Assembly (NCBI GenBank): GCA_903872075.1
Contig: CAIQJF010000065.1
Location: 32,779 to 96,778, forward strand
Source of the DNA: an uncultured Caulobacteraceae bacterium
GTDB lineage: Bacteria; Pseudomonadota; Alphaproteobacteria; Caulobacterales; Caulobacteraceae
Length of the DNA: 64,000 nucleotides
Reading direction: 5' to 3'
Shown: in pieces, positions 8,528 through 18,183 of the stretch
Layout: each line of letters starts with the position of its first letter
Numbering within the stretch: the stretch's first letter is position 1
The notes under the pieces: model-generated
What the model saw: only the letters and a program-made list of their open reading frames with translations
Told to the model about the DNA's origin: nothing
The model's database searches: none
Program-made: the position numbers and the translations under genes

Positions 8528-9550
8528 ATGCAGATCGGTATGATTGGCCTGGGCAAGATGGGCGCCAATATGGCCCGGCGTTTGATGGCGGCCGGGCACA
8601 CCTGCGTGGTCTACGACCAGGCGGCCGCCGCGCGCGACGATCTGGTCAGGTACGGCGCCGTGGCCGCCACCTCGGTGACCGACCTTCTGCACAGGCTTGA
8701 GGGCCACCCACGCGCCGTCTGGCTGATGCTGCCCGCCGGGAAGGTCACCGACGCCGTCGTGGACGAGCTCGGCGGCCTGATGGCCAAGGACGACATCATC
8801 GTCGATGGCGGCAATTCCTTCTACAAGGACGATATCCGCCGGTCCGCGACACTCGCGGCAAGGGGCGTCCGCTACCTGGACTGCGGCACCTCGGGCGGTG
8901 TCTGGGGCATCGATCGCGGCTATTGCATGATGATCGGCGGCGCGAAGGCCGCGGTCGACCATCTCGATCCGATCTTCACATCCCTGGCGCCGGGCGTCGG
9001 CGGCATCCCGCGAACTCCGGGGCGGGTGGGTTCGGACCCACGGGTCGAGCAAGGCTATCTGCACGCGGGACCGTCCGGCTCCGGGCACTTCGTGAAGATG
9101 GTTCACAACGGCATTGAGTACGGACTGATGCAGGCGTTCGGCGAGGGCTTCGACATCCTGCGCAACAAGGATTCCGTCGACCTTCCGGAGTCGGAGCGAC
9201 TGTCCCTCAACCTTGCCGATATCGCTGAGGTCTGGCGACGCGGCAGCGTCGTCTCCTCGTGGCTGCTCGACCTCGCCGCCGCGGCCCTAGCCCGGGATCC
9301 AGCCCTGTCGACCTTCTCCGGCTATGTGCAGGACTCGGGCGAGGGACGCTGGACGGTGGAGGCGGCCATCGAGGAGGCTGTTCCCGCCGACGTCCTGACG
9401 ACAGCGCTCTATGCGCGGTTCAGATCGCGTGAGGCCCATACCTTCGCCGAGAAGATGCTCTCCGCCATGCGCTTTGGGTTTGGCGGGCATGAGGAGGGAC
9501 GGGAGGCCATCGACCCCGAATCTCAGCCCGTCGGCGCGCCGGCGGCATAG
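8528..9550 (+). CDS. gnd: 6-phosphogluconate dehydrogenase, short (GntZ-like) type
   Basis: Oxidative decarboxylation of 6-phosphogluconate to ribulose 5-phosphate. The 340-residue length fits the short tetrameric class that often prefers NAD, not the 470-residue class. The N-terminal Rossmann fold has [32 protein letters not shown] and [10 protein letters not shown] are the substrate and catalytic motifs (Lys and Asn of the last segment). A ribosome site AAGGAG precedes the ATG. It sits 2 bases before zwf, so the two oxidative pentose-phosphate dehydrogenases are co-translated; no 6-phosphogluconolactonase gene is in the window. Confidence 0.95.
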   Translation: MQIGMIGLGKMGANMARRLMAAGHTCVVYDQAAAARDDLVRYGAVAATSVTDLLHRLEGHPRAVWLMLPAGKVTDAVVDELGGLMAKDDIIVDGGNSFYKDDIRRSATLAARGVRYLDCGTSGGVWGIDRGYCMMIGGAKAAVDHLDPIFTSLAPGVGGIPRTPGRVGSDPRVEQGYLHAGPSGSGHFVKMVHNGIEYGLMQAFGEGFDILRNKDSVDLPESERLSLNLADIAEVWRRGSVVSSWLLDLAAAALARDPALSTFSGYVQDSGEGRWTVEAAIEEAVPADVLTTALYARFRSREAHTFAEKMLSAMRFGFGGHEEGREAIDPESQPVGAPAA

Positions 9551-9552
9551 GC

Positions 9553-11130
9553 ATGCCTGCGCATCCGGCCATCGTCCCCGCCGATCCGTGCGCGATGGTT
9601 CTGTTCGGAGCGACCGGCGATCTCGCCAGGCGTCTGGTTGTGCCGGCGCTCTACAACCTGGCTTGCTCCGGCGTGCTGCCGGAGCACTTCGCCCTGATCG
9701 GCGTGGCCCGCCACGGGGCCCGCCTTGAGGACTGGAGGGCCTCGCTGCGAGAGGGCGTCACGCCCAGTCTTGGCGCCGCGACGCTGGATGAAGCCGTGTG
9801 GAGCGGACTTTCAGGCCGAATGTCCTTCGTGGAAGGCGACCTGACAGATCCCTCACTTTACGCCGCGCTACGCACAGAGATTGCCGGGGTCAGTGTCGCT
9901 CAACAGACGGCCGGCAACGTCATTTTTCACCTCGCAGTCGAAGACCGGTTGTTCGCCACCGTCGTGGACCAACTGGCCGAAGCCGGCCTGACCGACCAAA
10001 GGCGCGGCGTCACGGCGGGCTGGCGGCGCGTGGTGGTGGAAAAGCCGTTCGGTCACAGCCTGGAGTCGGCCCGCGACCTGAACGCCGACCTCGCCAGGCG
10101 GCTCGGCGAAAATCAGATATTCCGGATCGATCACTTCTTGGGCAAGGACACCGTTCAGAATATCGCGGCCTTCCGTTTCGCCAACGGCCTCTTCGAGTCG
10201 ATCTGGAACCGTGATCGCATTGATCATGTACAGATCGCGGCGGCGGAAACCCTGGGCGTCGAGGCGCGGGGCGATTTCTACGAACGGACCGGCGCGATGC
10301 GCGACATGGCGCCAAACCATCTGCTCAGTCTGGTGTCGTTGGTCGCCATGGAGCCACCGGTCGGACGTGACGCCGACTCCCTGCGCACCCGGAAGGCGGA
10401 CGTCCTTGCGGCAATTCCCGCCGTAAGCCCCGCCCGGGCCGTGCGAGGACAGTATGATGCTGGGGAGTTGGGCGGAAGGGCCGTCAGACCCTATCGCGAG
10501 GAGCCAGGCGTCGCGCCGCGGTCAAACGTTGAAACCTACGCCGCGCTGGAGCTGCGTGTCGAAAACGCGCGGTGGGAGGGCGTGCCGTTCTTCATCCGGA
10601 CAGGAAAGCGTCTGTCGGCCCGCGTGACCGAGATCGCCATACGCTTCAAATCCGGCGGCGCTGCGCCGGTTCAGGCGACAACGGCCTATGCTGCGGGGGC
10701 CAATTGGCTGGTTCTCCGTATCGCTCCCGATGAGAGCATTTCTGTGCAATTCGACGTGAAGGGACGCGGACCTGACGTTGACCTCGTCCCGGCGAAGATG
10801 ACGTTCATCTATGACAACTGGTTTGGGGAACGCTCCAGCGTCGGCTACGAAACGCTTCTGTATGACGTGATGATCGGCGACCCTACGCTGTTCATGCGGG
10901 CCGACATGGTCGAGCACGGCTGGCGCATCGTGCAGCCGGTGCTGGACGCCTGGGCCACCGAGACCCCGGCGTTTCCGAACTACGCCTCCGGGACGGCCGG
11001 GCCAGCGGGGGCTGATAGGCTGATCGCACGAGACGGTGACAGGCGATGGCGCAGCGTGAGCGTGCTCGCGGAGCCGGTGAGTGCGAGCGATCAGGCGACC
11101 CTGCCTGTGCGCGCAATCCCGCCGAAGTAG
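9553..11130 (+). CDS. zwf: Glucose-6-phosphate 1-dehydrogenase
   Basis: 525-residue enzyme making 6-phosphoglucono-lactone and NAD(P)H. Motifs: nucleotide loop LFGATGDLARR near residue 17, VVVEKPFGHS, catalytic RIDHFLGKD (Arg-Ile-Asp-His) and a C-terminal substrate-binding region (FIRTGKRL). It begins 2 bases after gnd, so one operon. Its last 40 bases overlap, tail to tail, the end of the beta-glucosidase on the other strand. The C-terminus beyond about residue 490 is poorly conserved, so the overlap falls in dispensable sequence. Confidence 0.96.
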   Translation: MPAHPAIVPADPCAMVLFGATGDLARRLVVPALYNLACSGVLPEHFALIGVARHGARLEDWRASLREGVTPSLGAATLDEAVWSGLSGRMSFVEGDLTDPSLYAALRTEIAGVSVAQQTAGNVIFHLAVEDRLFATVVDQLAEAGLTDQRRGVTAGWRRVVVEKPFGHSLESARDLNADLARRLGENQIFRIDHFLGKDTVQNIAAFRFANGLFESIWNRDRIDHVQIAAAETLGVEARGDFYERTGAMRDMAPNHLLSLVSLVAMEPPVGRDADSLRTRKADVLAAIPAVSPARAVRGQYDAGELGGRAVRPYREEPGVAPRSNVETYAALELRVENARWEGVPFFIRTGKRLSARVTEIAIRFKSGGAAPVQATTAYAAGANWLVLRIAPDESISVQFDVKGRGPDVDLVPAKMTFIYDNWFGERSSVGYETLLYDVMIGDPTLFMRADMVEHGWRIVQPVLDAWATETPAFPNYASGTAGPAGADRLIARDGDRRWRSVSVLAEPVSASDQATLPVRAIPPK

Positions 11131-12422
11131 GTGGCGCTGGGCTTGGGTGTTCGGGCGAATGTCCCGCGATCCACGGCGACGAGGCCGAACTTCGGCCGAT
11201 AGCCGTTGGTCCATTCCCAGTTATCCAGCAGCGACCAGTGGATGTACCCGCGGACGTCGATCCCGTCGGCGATGCAGGCTTGAACGCCCTTCACCGCCTC
11301 GCCGATGAAGGCGATGCGACGGGTGTCGTTCTCGGTGGCGACACCGTTTTCGGTCACGTATATCGGCCGGTTCGTCGCCCGCGCCACCGTGCGGATCACG
11401 CCCTCCAGAGCGCGGGGCGCGAAGGGATAGTCCATCTGGGTCATCTCCAGACCGGGATCGAAGGGCAGGTCCACGGTGGGCCCCACGCGCCATTCGCTAT
11501 AGTTCTGCACGCCGACGAAATCGCCGGGCGCGTTCAGCCAGGGAGTAAGAACCTGCGCCTGTTTGGCCGCGACGCCGCTGGCCAGACCGCTCTCGGGGCG
11601 TGGCGGCAGGTCGTTGTTGAGCGCCAGGGTGACGCCGACCGGAAAAGCGCCGCCGGACGCGGCCTTGATCGCGTCGTAGGCGCGGGCGTGAGCCTCGATC
11701 ATCAGAGGCTGCTGGGTGCGGGGATCGCCGATCAGAGGGCTGGACCACTTCGGCGCGCCGGAGGCCGCGACGGCGGCCCGGCGCATCGTGGCCAGGAAGG
11801 CCTGGCCGTTCTGAGTCTGGGCCATCCAGCTGAGCAGCATGTTGACGTTGGGCTCGTTGAGCGTGGCCGCCACGGAGATCAGGTCGCCCATGTAGCGGGT
11901 GACGGTCTGGCAGTAGCGTACGAACGGAGCCACCCCATCGCGGGTCTCGAAACCGCCAGCCGCCGCGAACCAGCGCGGGAAGCTGTTGTGGGCAAAGGTC
12001 ACAACAGGCGCCAGGCCGAGGCGATGACAGGTCTCCAGGATGCGGCGGTAGTAGGCGAGGGCGGCGAAGGAGATCTGGCCGGGCTCCGGTTCGATCCGTG
12101 ACCACTCGATCGAGAACCGGTGGCAATTGAAGCCGAGCGAGGCGACCAGGGCCAGGTCCTCGTCGATGCGGTGATAGACGTCGTCGGCGTCGCCGGATGG
12201 CTCCACGAACATCGTCGGGCTCATGTGTTCCAGCAACCAGACGTCGCTGGCCTCGTTGCCGCCCTCGATCTGATAGGCCGCGCCCGCCGTGCCCCAGAGG
12301 AAGGCTGGTTTCGCCGGGTTTCGCACGGGCCGCGCGGCGAGAGCCGGCACAGTGGTCAAGGCGCCGATCGCCAGCGGCCCGCCCGCCAGCAGGGCGCGGC
12401 GATCCAGGGTTGTGTTCGGCAT
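11091..12422 (-). CDS. Tat-exported GH1 beta-glucosidase
   Basis: 443-residue family 1 glycoside hydrolase expected to cleave beta-linked glucosides. I chose ATG 12422 over 12452 because AGGAGG lies about 8 bases upstream and the product then begins with a Tat-type signal (LDRRALLAGG followed by a hydrophobic stretch to about residue 34). Core motifs: WGTAGAAYQIEGG, acid/base Glu in TLNEPNV near residue 190, nucleophile Glu in YVTENGVA near residue 355, and the C-terminal HWSLLDNWEW. A Tat signal implies a periplasmic enzyme folded before export. It converges on gnd-zwf, a plausible link between glucoside uptake and pentose-phosphate flux. Confidence 0.93.
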   Translation of the reverse strand: MPNTTLDRRALLAGGPLAIGALTTVPALAARPVRNPAKPAFLWGTAGAAYQIEGGNEASDVWLLEHMSPTMFVEPSGDADDVYHRIDEDLALVASLGFNCHRFSIEWSRIEPEPGQISFAALAYYRRILETCHRLGLAPVVTFAHNSFPRWFAAAGGFETRDGVAPFVRYCQTVTRYMGDLISVAATLNEPNVNMLLSWMAQTQNGQAFLATMRRAAVAASGAPKWSSPLIGDPRTQQPLMIEAHARAYDAIKAASGGAFPVGVTLALNNDLPPRPESGLASGVAAKQAQVLTPWLNAPGDFVGVQNYSEWRVGPTVDLPFDPGLEMTQMDYPFAPRALEGVIRTVARATNRPIYVTENGVATENDTRRIAFIGEAVKGVQACIADGIDVRGYIHWSLLDNWEWTNGYRPKFGLVAVDRGTFARTPKPSATYFGGIARTGRVA

Positions 12423-12512
12423 TCCGGCGCCTCCTGTCAGCGGACGTGCCATTTGCCGCGCTGTCGGGAAGCGGTCAATTCGGTGTCACGACCCCCCAAT
12501 CGGCCCAAGGGC

Positions 12513-13661
12513 TCAGACCACGCCTGCGGCGCGCATCGCCGCGATCTCGTCCCGGGCATAGCCCACTTCCGTCAGAACCTCGTCCGTGTGATCGGGCCGG
12601 ATTGGCGCAGCGCCGCGGAGGGTTTTGTCCGCGTCGCTGATGTTGAGCGGCGAAGCGACCATGTGGGTGGGGCCAAGCCGAGGGTGGTCCACCGGCGCGG
12701 CGACGCCGAGGTGCCGCACCTGCGGATCGGCGAAGGCCTGATCGATGGCGTAGATCGGGCCGCAGGGGATCCCGACGGTCTCAAGCAGGGCGACCCAGTG
12801 GGCGCTGGGACGGGTGCGAGTCTCCGCGGTGATCACGGCCTTCAGGGCGTCGCGATTGGCCACCCGGCCCCGGCTCGATCGGAAGCGTTCATCCGCCAGC
12901 CAGTCGGTCCGGCCCATGACCTCGCACAAGGTGCTCCACTGGGCGGGCCAGGAGGCGGCGATGTTGATGTGGCCGTCGGCAGTCTCGTAAACGCTTGAGG
13001 GCGCGATGGTGGGATGGTCGTTGCCGGTCTGGCCCGCCACCTCGCCCTGCATCAGCCAGCGCGAGGCCTGGAAATCCAGCATGAACAGCTGACTTTCGAG
13101 AAGGGAGGTATGGACATAGGCGCCCATGCCCGTCCGTTCGCGCCGGAACAGCGCTATCATGATCGCCAGGGCCAGCAGATTGCCAGCCGTCATGTCCGAA
13201 ATGGCGATCCCCGCGCGCATGGGCCCACCCCCTGGCGCCCCGGTGATCGACATCAGGCCGCCCATGCCTTGGGCGATCTGGTCCACGCCCGCGCGGTCGC
13301 CATAGGGGCCATCCTGGCCGAAGCCGCTGATGGAGCCGTAGACGATGCGCGGATTGACCGCCTTGAGGTCGCTGTAGTCGATCCCCAGGCGCCGCTTTAC
13401 CCCGGGGCGCATGTTCTCCACGACGACGTCGGCGTTGGCGGCGAGCCGCAGGAAGACTTCGCGGCCCTTCGGCGACTTCAGGTCGAGGTTGATCAGCCGC
13501 TTGCCGCGATGCAGGTTCTGATAGTCGGAATTGTCCCGCGCCGCGGCGGCCTCGTCGCTGGCGCCCGGCGCGTGGATGGTGATGGCGTCGGCGCCCCAGT
13601 CCGAGAGGTGGCGCACGCAGGTGGGGCCGGCCCGGGCCAGGGTCAGGTCGAGCACCGTCAC
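12513..13661 (-). CDS. Family III CoA-transferase (CaiB/BaiF type)
   Basis: Formyl-CoA transferase-like enzyme moving CoA between carboxylic acids. Family features: VTVLDLTLARAGP at the start, GKRLINLDLKSPKGRE, VVENMRPGVKRRLGIDY, and the catalytic Asp in RAGVDQIAQGMGGLMS. The start is uncertain: homology seems to begin at QPLSGVTVLDL but that stretch has no ATG. The GTG at 13661 gives 382 residues; the next in-frame GTG (13799) lies inside the divergent ATP12 gene, and an ATC at 13688 preceded by GGGAGCGAGG is an unorthodox alternative. It lies 90 bases upstream of the beta-glucosidase on the same strand. Confidence 0.85.
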   Translation of the reverse strand: MTVLDLTLARAGPTCVRHLSDWGADAITIHAPGASDEAAAARDNSDYQNLHRGKRLINLDLKSPKGREVFLRLAANADVVVENMRPGVKRRLGIDYSDLKAVNPRIVYGSISGFGQDGPYGDRAGVDQIAQGMGGLMSITGAPGGGPMRAGIAISDMTAGNLLALAIMIALFRRERTGMGAYVHTSLLESQLFMLDFQASRWLMQGEVAGQTGNDHPTIAPSSVYETADGHINIAASWPAQWSTLCEVMGRTDWLADERFRSSRGRVANRDALKAVITAETRTRPSAHWVALLETVGIPCGPIYAIDQAFADPQVRHLGVAAPVDHPRLGPTHMVASPLNISDADKTLRGAAPIRPDHTDEVLTEVGYARDEIAAMRAAGVV

Positions 13662-13763
13662 GCCGCTCAGTGGTTGATCCGCGCCGATGGCCCTCGCTCC
13701 CGCCCTTGCCGTTTGGGTCCGAGTTTGATGGAAGCCGCCACCAATGACTAGTAAAGCCCGCCC

Positions 13764-14498
13764 ATGACCGACGCCAAAGATCCGCTGAAGCGCCAGCACC
13801 GTTTCTATAAGTCCGTGTCCGTGGAGCCGGACGGGGAGGGATATTCCGTGCGCCTGGATGGCCGAACGCCGAAGTCTCCCAAGGCGGCCCGTCTGATCCT
13901 GCCGACCCAGGCCCTGGCCGAACTGGTGGCCTCCGAGTGGGACGCGCAGGGCGAGACGCTCAATTTCCACATCATGCCGGCGACCCGCCTCGCGCACACG
14001 GCGCTGGATGTCGTGGCCGGCGCACGGGCGGCCAGCGTCGAAGGGGTGGTGAAGTTCGGGGGATCCGATCTGCTCTGCTACTTCGCCGAACACCCCAAGG
14101 GCCTCATCCATCGGCAGGAAAAGGTCTGGGGGCCGCTGCTCGACTGGGCGAAGGATGAACTGGGCCTGGAGTTCCTGCGCACGCATGGCATCGTGCACAA
14201 AACTCAGGACCCCGCGATGCTCGCGCGGCTGACCGCCATGGTCGAGCCTCTGGCCGACGCGGATCTGGCCGGCCTGGCTTTCGCGGCGTCGCTGTTCGGC
14301 TCCGTCATCATCGCCCTGGCTCTGCGCGCCGGCCGCATCAAGGCCGAACACGCCATGGCCGCGTCGCGCCTGGACGAGATCTTCCAGGAAGAACGCTGGG
14401 GCGTGGACGCGGAGGCCGAAGCCAAGGCCGACGCCATGGCCGTTGAGGCCGTCATGGTGGAGCGCTGGTTCCGGGCGCTGCAACCCGCCGCAAGGTGA
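13764..14498 (+). CDS. ATP12-family ATP synthase F1 assembly chaperone
   Basis: 244-residue ATP12 family protein; in mitochondria ATP12 holds the F1 alpha subunit during assembly, and alphaproteobacterial members are presumed equivalents. The N-terminal segment KRFYK-like (RFYKSVSVEPDGEGYSVRLDGR) and the central LICYF-type segment (SDLLCYFAEHP), followed by DWAKDELG, are characteristic. No signal peptide. It is divergent from the CoA-transferase and about 57 bases before pccB, which may or may not be co-transcribed. Confidence 0.9.
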   Translation: MTDAKDPLKRQHRFYKSVSVEPDGEGYSVRLDGRTPKSPKAARLILPTQALAELVASEWDAQGETLNFHIMPATRLAHTALDVVAGARAASVEGVVKFGGSDLLCYFAEHPKGLIHRQEKVWGPLLDWAKDELGLEFLRTHGIVHKTQDPAMLARLTAMVEPLADADLAGLAFAASLFGSVIIALALRAGRIKAEHAMAASRLDEIFQEERWGVDAEAEAKADAMAVEAVMVERWFRALQPAAR

Positions 14499-14555
14499 AC
14501 TTGTCAGCCGCCGCCGCTAAGGCTACGCGGAACCCGCCAAATGGAAGGGCGGAAG

Positions 14556-16088
14556 ATGCAGCATATCCTTGAGGAACTCGAACGGCGCCGCGCGGCGGCC
14601 CGGGCCGGCGGTGGCCCGAAGCGTACCGCCTCGCAGCATGCCAAGGGCAAGCTGACGGCGCGCGAGCGGATCGACGTGCTGCTCGATGAAGGCTCCTTCG
14701 AAGAGTTCGACATGTTCGTGGAGCACCGCAGCCACGACTTCGGCATGGAAAACCAACGGGTCCCGGGCGACGGCGTCGTCACCGGCTGGGGCACCATCAA
14801 TGGCCGCGTGGTCTATGTGTTCTCCAAGGACTTCACGGTCATCGGCGGTTCGCTGTCGAAGGCCCAGGCCGAGAAGATCGTCAAGGTGCAGGAAATGGCG
14901 CTGCGCAACGGCGCGCCGATCGTCGGCCTGTTCGATGCAGGCGGCGCGCGCATCCAGGAGGGCGTCGATTCCCTCGCGGGCTATGCCGACATTTTCCTTC
15001 AGAACGTGCTGGCGTCGGGAGTGATTCCTCAGATCAGCGTGATCATGGGCCCCTGCGCCGGCGGCGATGTCTATTCGCCGGCCATCACCGACTTCATCTT
15101 CATGGTGAAGGACACGTCCTACATGTACCTCACCGGTCCGGATGTGGTGAAGAAGACCCTGTTCGAAGACGTGACCCACGACGAGCTCGGCGGTTGGCGG
15201 GTCCACGCCCTCAAGTCCGGCGTCTCCGACGGCGCCTATGAGAACGACCTGGAGGCCTTGACCCAGGTCCGCCGTCTGGTGGATTTCCTGCCGCTGTCGA
15301 ATCGCGAAAGAGCCCCCACCCGGGCGACGTACGATGATCCCGATCGCGCTGAGCCCTCGCTCGACACCCTCATCCCCCCGGACGCCAACAAACCTTACGA
15401 CATGAAGGAACTGGTGCTGAAGGTGGTCGATGAGGGCGACTTCTTCGAAATTTCGCCGGACTGGGCCAAGAACATCATCGTCGGCTTCGGGCGCATGGAC
15501 GGCGACACCGTCGGGTTCGTGGCCAACCAGCCCCAGGTCCTGGCCGGCGTGCTCGATATCGACTCCTCCCGCAAGGCCGCGCGATTCGTGCGGTTCTGCG
15601 ACGCCTTCAACATTCCGGTGGTGACCCTCGTGGACGTGCCGGGCTTCATGCCGGGGACCAAACAGGAGCAGGGCGGCGCCATCAAACACGGCGCGAAGCT
15701 TCTGTTCGCGTTCGCCGAGGCGACTGTGCCCAAGGTGACGGTAATCACCCGCAAAGCCTACGGCGGCGCCTACGACGTGATGAGCTCAAAGAATATCCGG
15801 GGCGACATGAACTACGCTTGGCCGACGGCCGAGATCGCCGTGATGGGTCCCAAACAGGCGGTTGAGATCATCTTCCGCGGCGATGCCGGCGATCCGGAAA
15901 AGCTGGCCGAGCGGGAAGCCGAGTATAAGGCCCACTTCGCCACGCCATTCGTGGCGGCCTCGCGCGGCTACATCGACGACGTGATCATGCCGCACGGCAC
16001 CCGCCGCCGGATCGTCCGGGCCCTCAAGAGCCTGAAGACCAAGTCAGTCGCCAATCCCTGGAAGAAGCACGACAACATCCCGCTCTAA
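14556..16088 (+). CDS. pccB: Propionyl-CoA carboxylase, beta (carboxyltransferase) subunit
   Basis: 510-residue carboxyltransferase that moves CO2 from biotin to propionyl-CoA, giving methylmalonyl-CoA. ATG 14556 ([20 protein letters not shown]) is chosen over 14541 because the family starts there and GGAAGGGCGG lies just upstream. Two crotonase-like halves are visible, with [20 protein letters not shown] and [12 protein letters not shown] in the first and [15 protein letters not shown] and [13 protein letters not shown] in the second, the acyl-CoA and carboxybiotin oxyanion loops. Its biotin partner pccA lies 2.7 kb downstream, separated by htpG and msrB. Confidence 0.95.
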   Translation: MQHILEELERRRAAARAGGGPKRTASQHAKGKLTARERIDVLLDEGSFEEFDMFVEHRSHDFGMENQRVPGDGVVTGWGTINGRVVYVFSKDFTVIGGSLSKAQAEKIVKVQEMALRNGAPIVGLFDAGGARIQEGVDSLAGYADIFLQNVLASGVIPQISVIMGPCAGGDVYSPAITDFIFMVKDTSYMYLTGPDVVKKTLFEDVTHDELGGWRVHALKSGVSDGAYENDLEALTQVRRLVDFLPLSNRERAPTRATYDDPDRAEPSLDTLIPPDANKPYDMKELVLKVVDEGDFFEISPDWAKNIIVGFGRMDGDTVGFVANQPQVLAGVLDIDSSRKAARFVRFCDAFNIPVVTLVDVPGFMPGTKQEQGGAIKHGAKLLFAFAEATVPKVTVITRKAYGGAYDVMSSKNIRGDMNYAWPTAEIAVMGPKQAVEIIFRGDAGDPEKLAEREAEYKAHFATPFVAASRGYIDDVIMPHGTRRRIVRALKSLKTKSVANPWKKHDNIPL

Positions 16089-16150
16089 GGGGGTGCGGCA
16101 ACTGCGCGGGCAAATCGCTTCCCTGGTTGCCCGGGAGCAAGCGCAGACAG

Positions 16151-16182
16151 ACGCCGCCGGTCCGAAAGACTGGTGGCGTTTT
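16151..16182 (+). terminator. Rho-independent terminator after pccB
   Basis: Twelve-base arms 16151-16162 and 16168-16179 pair with two G-U pairs around a five-base loop (CGAAA) and run into TTTT at 16179-16182. It is correctly placed 60 bases after the pccB stop and 75 bases before htpG, so htpG likely has its own promoter in the remaining gap. Confidence 0.65.
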
Positions 16183-16256
16183 CATTCGGCCATCCGGTCG
16201 CCAGTTGAAACGCGGTCGCGCCGTCGCCATCTGCCGGCTCTCAGTTCAGCTTTGGA

Positions 16257-18173
16257 ATGACCAACACGACCATGACGACCGTGACAGAAGCCGCGCCCGA
16301 AACCCGTCCGTTCGAAGCCGATGTGGCCAAGCTGCTGCAGCTGATGGTGCACTCCATCTATTCGGAAAAGGACATCTTCCTGCGGGAGTTGATCTCCAAC
16401 GCCGCCGACGCCTGTGAAAAGCTGCGGTACGACGCGCTTAGCGATGCGGGCCTGCTGGCCGGAGATGACGCACAGCCCCGGATTACCGTTACGCTCGACG
16501 CCGACAACCGTCGGCTGACGGTGGAGGACAACGGGATCGGTATGGGCGAGGTCGAACTGGCTGAGGCCCTGGGGACCATCGCTAGGTCTGGAACCAAGGC
16601 TTTCGTGGAGCGGATCGCCGCGAGCAAGGAGGCTGAAGGCGCCCAGTTGATCGGCCAGTTCGGCGTCGGGTTCTATTCGGCGTTCATGGTGGCCGACAGG
16701 GTTGAGGTCGCCTCCCGTCGCGCCGGCGCCGGCGACGCGGCGCTTTGGGCGTCGGACGGGCAAGGGGCCTACACGATCCAGCCGCTCGACCCGTCGGAGG
16801 CTCCCGCGCGTGGCACCCGCGTGACATTGCATCTGAAGGAAGACGCCGCCAGCTTCGCAGAGGCCTACACAGTCGAACGGACGATCAAAACGCAGTCCGG
16901 TCACGTGCCGGTTCCAATCTCCCTGAAAGACAAGCCCGATGCCGAACCGCGCCAGATTGCCGATGGCGCGGCGCTGTGGACGCGGCCCAAGGCCCAGGTG
17001 ACCGGCCAGGAATATGCCGACTTCTATCAAAGCGTCGCCGGTCAATACGACACTCCGGCGCTGACCCTGCACTATCGGGCCGAGGGCCTGAACGACTATT
17101 CAGTCCTTGCCTTCGTTCCGGAAACCAAGCCCTTCGACCTGTTCGATCCTGACCGCGCGGGGCGGCTCAAGCTCTATGTCCGCCGGGTGTTCATCACCGA
17201 CGAGGCGCATATTCTGCCCCGTTATCTCCGCTTCGTGCGCGGGCTCGTGGACTCTGACGACCTGCCGTTGAACGTCTCGCGCGAGATGATCCAGGAAAGC
17301 CCGATCCTCGCGACGATCCAGAAGGGGGTGACCAATCGCCTGCTGTCGGAGTTGGGCAAGCTGGCCGGTTCGGAAGAGGAGAGCGAGGCCGAGCGCTACC
17401 AGAAGATCTGGGAGAACTTCGGGCCGGTGCTGAAGGAAGGTCTCTACGAGGACTACGCGCGTCGCGAAACGCTGTTGGGCCTGGCTCGGTTCAAGAGCAC
17501 GGCCTCGGGAGCGGGCTGGCGTTCGATGACGGACTATGTCGGCGCTCTGAAGGAAAACCAGACGGCCATCTACTATGCCGTCGGCGCCGATCTCGACCGG
17601 CTCGCCGCGTCTCCCCAACTGGAGGGCTTCCGTGCCCGTGGGATCGAGGTACTGCTGCTGAACGATCAGATCGACAGCTTCTGGGTCACGGCCGGCGTCG
17701 ACCATGACGGCAAGCCTTTCAAGTCAGTGACCCAGGGGTTGGCCGATCTTGGTCTGATCCCCCTGTTGGAGGGGCAGGCGCCTGCCACGCCCGCATCCGA
17801 TGACGTGGCGGGCTTCATAGGTTTTGTGAAGCAAACCCTCGGGGACGCAGTCGCGGACGTGCGCGCATCTGAGCGTCTGACGGAGAGCGCCGTCTGTCTC
17901 GTCGCCTCCGACTCGGGCATGGACCGGCAGTTGGAGCGTCTGCTGGCCGCCTCCGGAAGGCTGCCGGAAGCGGCCAAACCGATCCTGGAGATCAATCCCC
18001 GCCATGAGCTGATCGTCCGGCTCGGCGCGTTGGGCGAGACGGACGAGGGGCTGCGCGAGGACGCGGCTCATCTGTTGTTTGACGAGGCCCGTATTGCCGA
18101 TGGCGAACCTCCCGCCGAACCGCGGGCGTTCGCCTCCCGGCTAGCGCGTGTAATCGGCCGGGCGTTGCCCTGA
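16257..18173 (+). CDS. htpG: Molecular chaperone HtpG (Hsp90)
   Basis: 638-residue bacterial Hsp90, close to the usual 620-630. N-terminal GHKL ATPase motifs are visible: FLRELISNAADACEKLR, VEDNGIGM, GTIARSGTKAF and IGQFGVGFYSAFMVAD. The middle domain contains the RRVFIT segment and the catalytic-loop arginine region PLNVSREMIQESP; the C-terminal dimerisation domain follows. It sits between the pccB terminator and the convergent msrB. No certain heat-shock promoter could be read upstream. Confidence 0.97.
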   Translation: MTNTTMTTVTEAAPETRPFEADVAKLLQLMVHSIYSEKDIFLRELISNAADACEKLRYDALSDAGLLAGDDAQPRITVTLDADNRRLTVEDNGIGMGEVELAEALGTIARSGTKAFVERIAASKEAEGAQLIGQFGVGFYSAFMVADRVEVASRRAGAGDAALWASDGQGAYTIQPLDPSEAPARGTRVTLHLKEDAASFAEAYTVERTIKTQSGHVPVPISLKDKPDAEPRQIADGAALWTRPKAQVTGQEYADFYQSVAGQYDTPALTLHYRAEGLNDYSVLAFVPETKPFDLFDPDRAGRLKLYVRRVFITDEAHILPRYLRFVRGLVDSDDLPLNVSREMIQESPILATIQKGVTNRLLSELGKLAGSEEESEAERYQKIWENFGPVLKEGLYEDYARRETLLGLARFKSTASGAGWRSMTDYVGALKENQTAIYYAVGADLDRLAASPQLEGFRARGIEVLLLNDQIDSFWVTAGVDHDGKPFKSVTQGLADLGLIPLLEGQAPATPASDDVAGFIGFVKQTLGDAVADVRASERLTESAVCLVASDSGMDRQLERLLAASGRLPEAAKPILEINPRHELIVRLGALGETDEGLREDAAHLLFDEARIADGEPPAEPRAFASRLARVIGRALP

Positions 18174-18183
18174 GCCTGGCGCG

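Noticed and set aside
11046..12101. Plus-strand frame of 351 codons opposite the beta-glucosidase
   Set aside because: The GH1 protein has both catalytic glutamates on the minus strand; the antisense product is His/Arg/Gly-rich and featureless.
13690..14483. N-terminal extension of the CoA-transferase frame by about 265 codons
   Set aside because: The extension is the complement of the ATP12 gene and has no family similarity; the CoA-transferase fold begins near 13661-13688.
16090..16150. A second hairpin just before the pccB terminator (CTTCCCTGG...CCGGGAG)
   Set aside because: The arms pair imperfectly and no T-run follows; the better hairpin at 16151-16182 explains termination.
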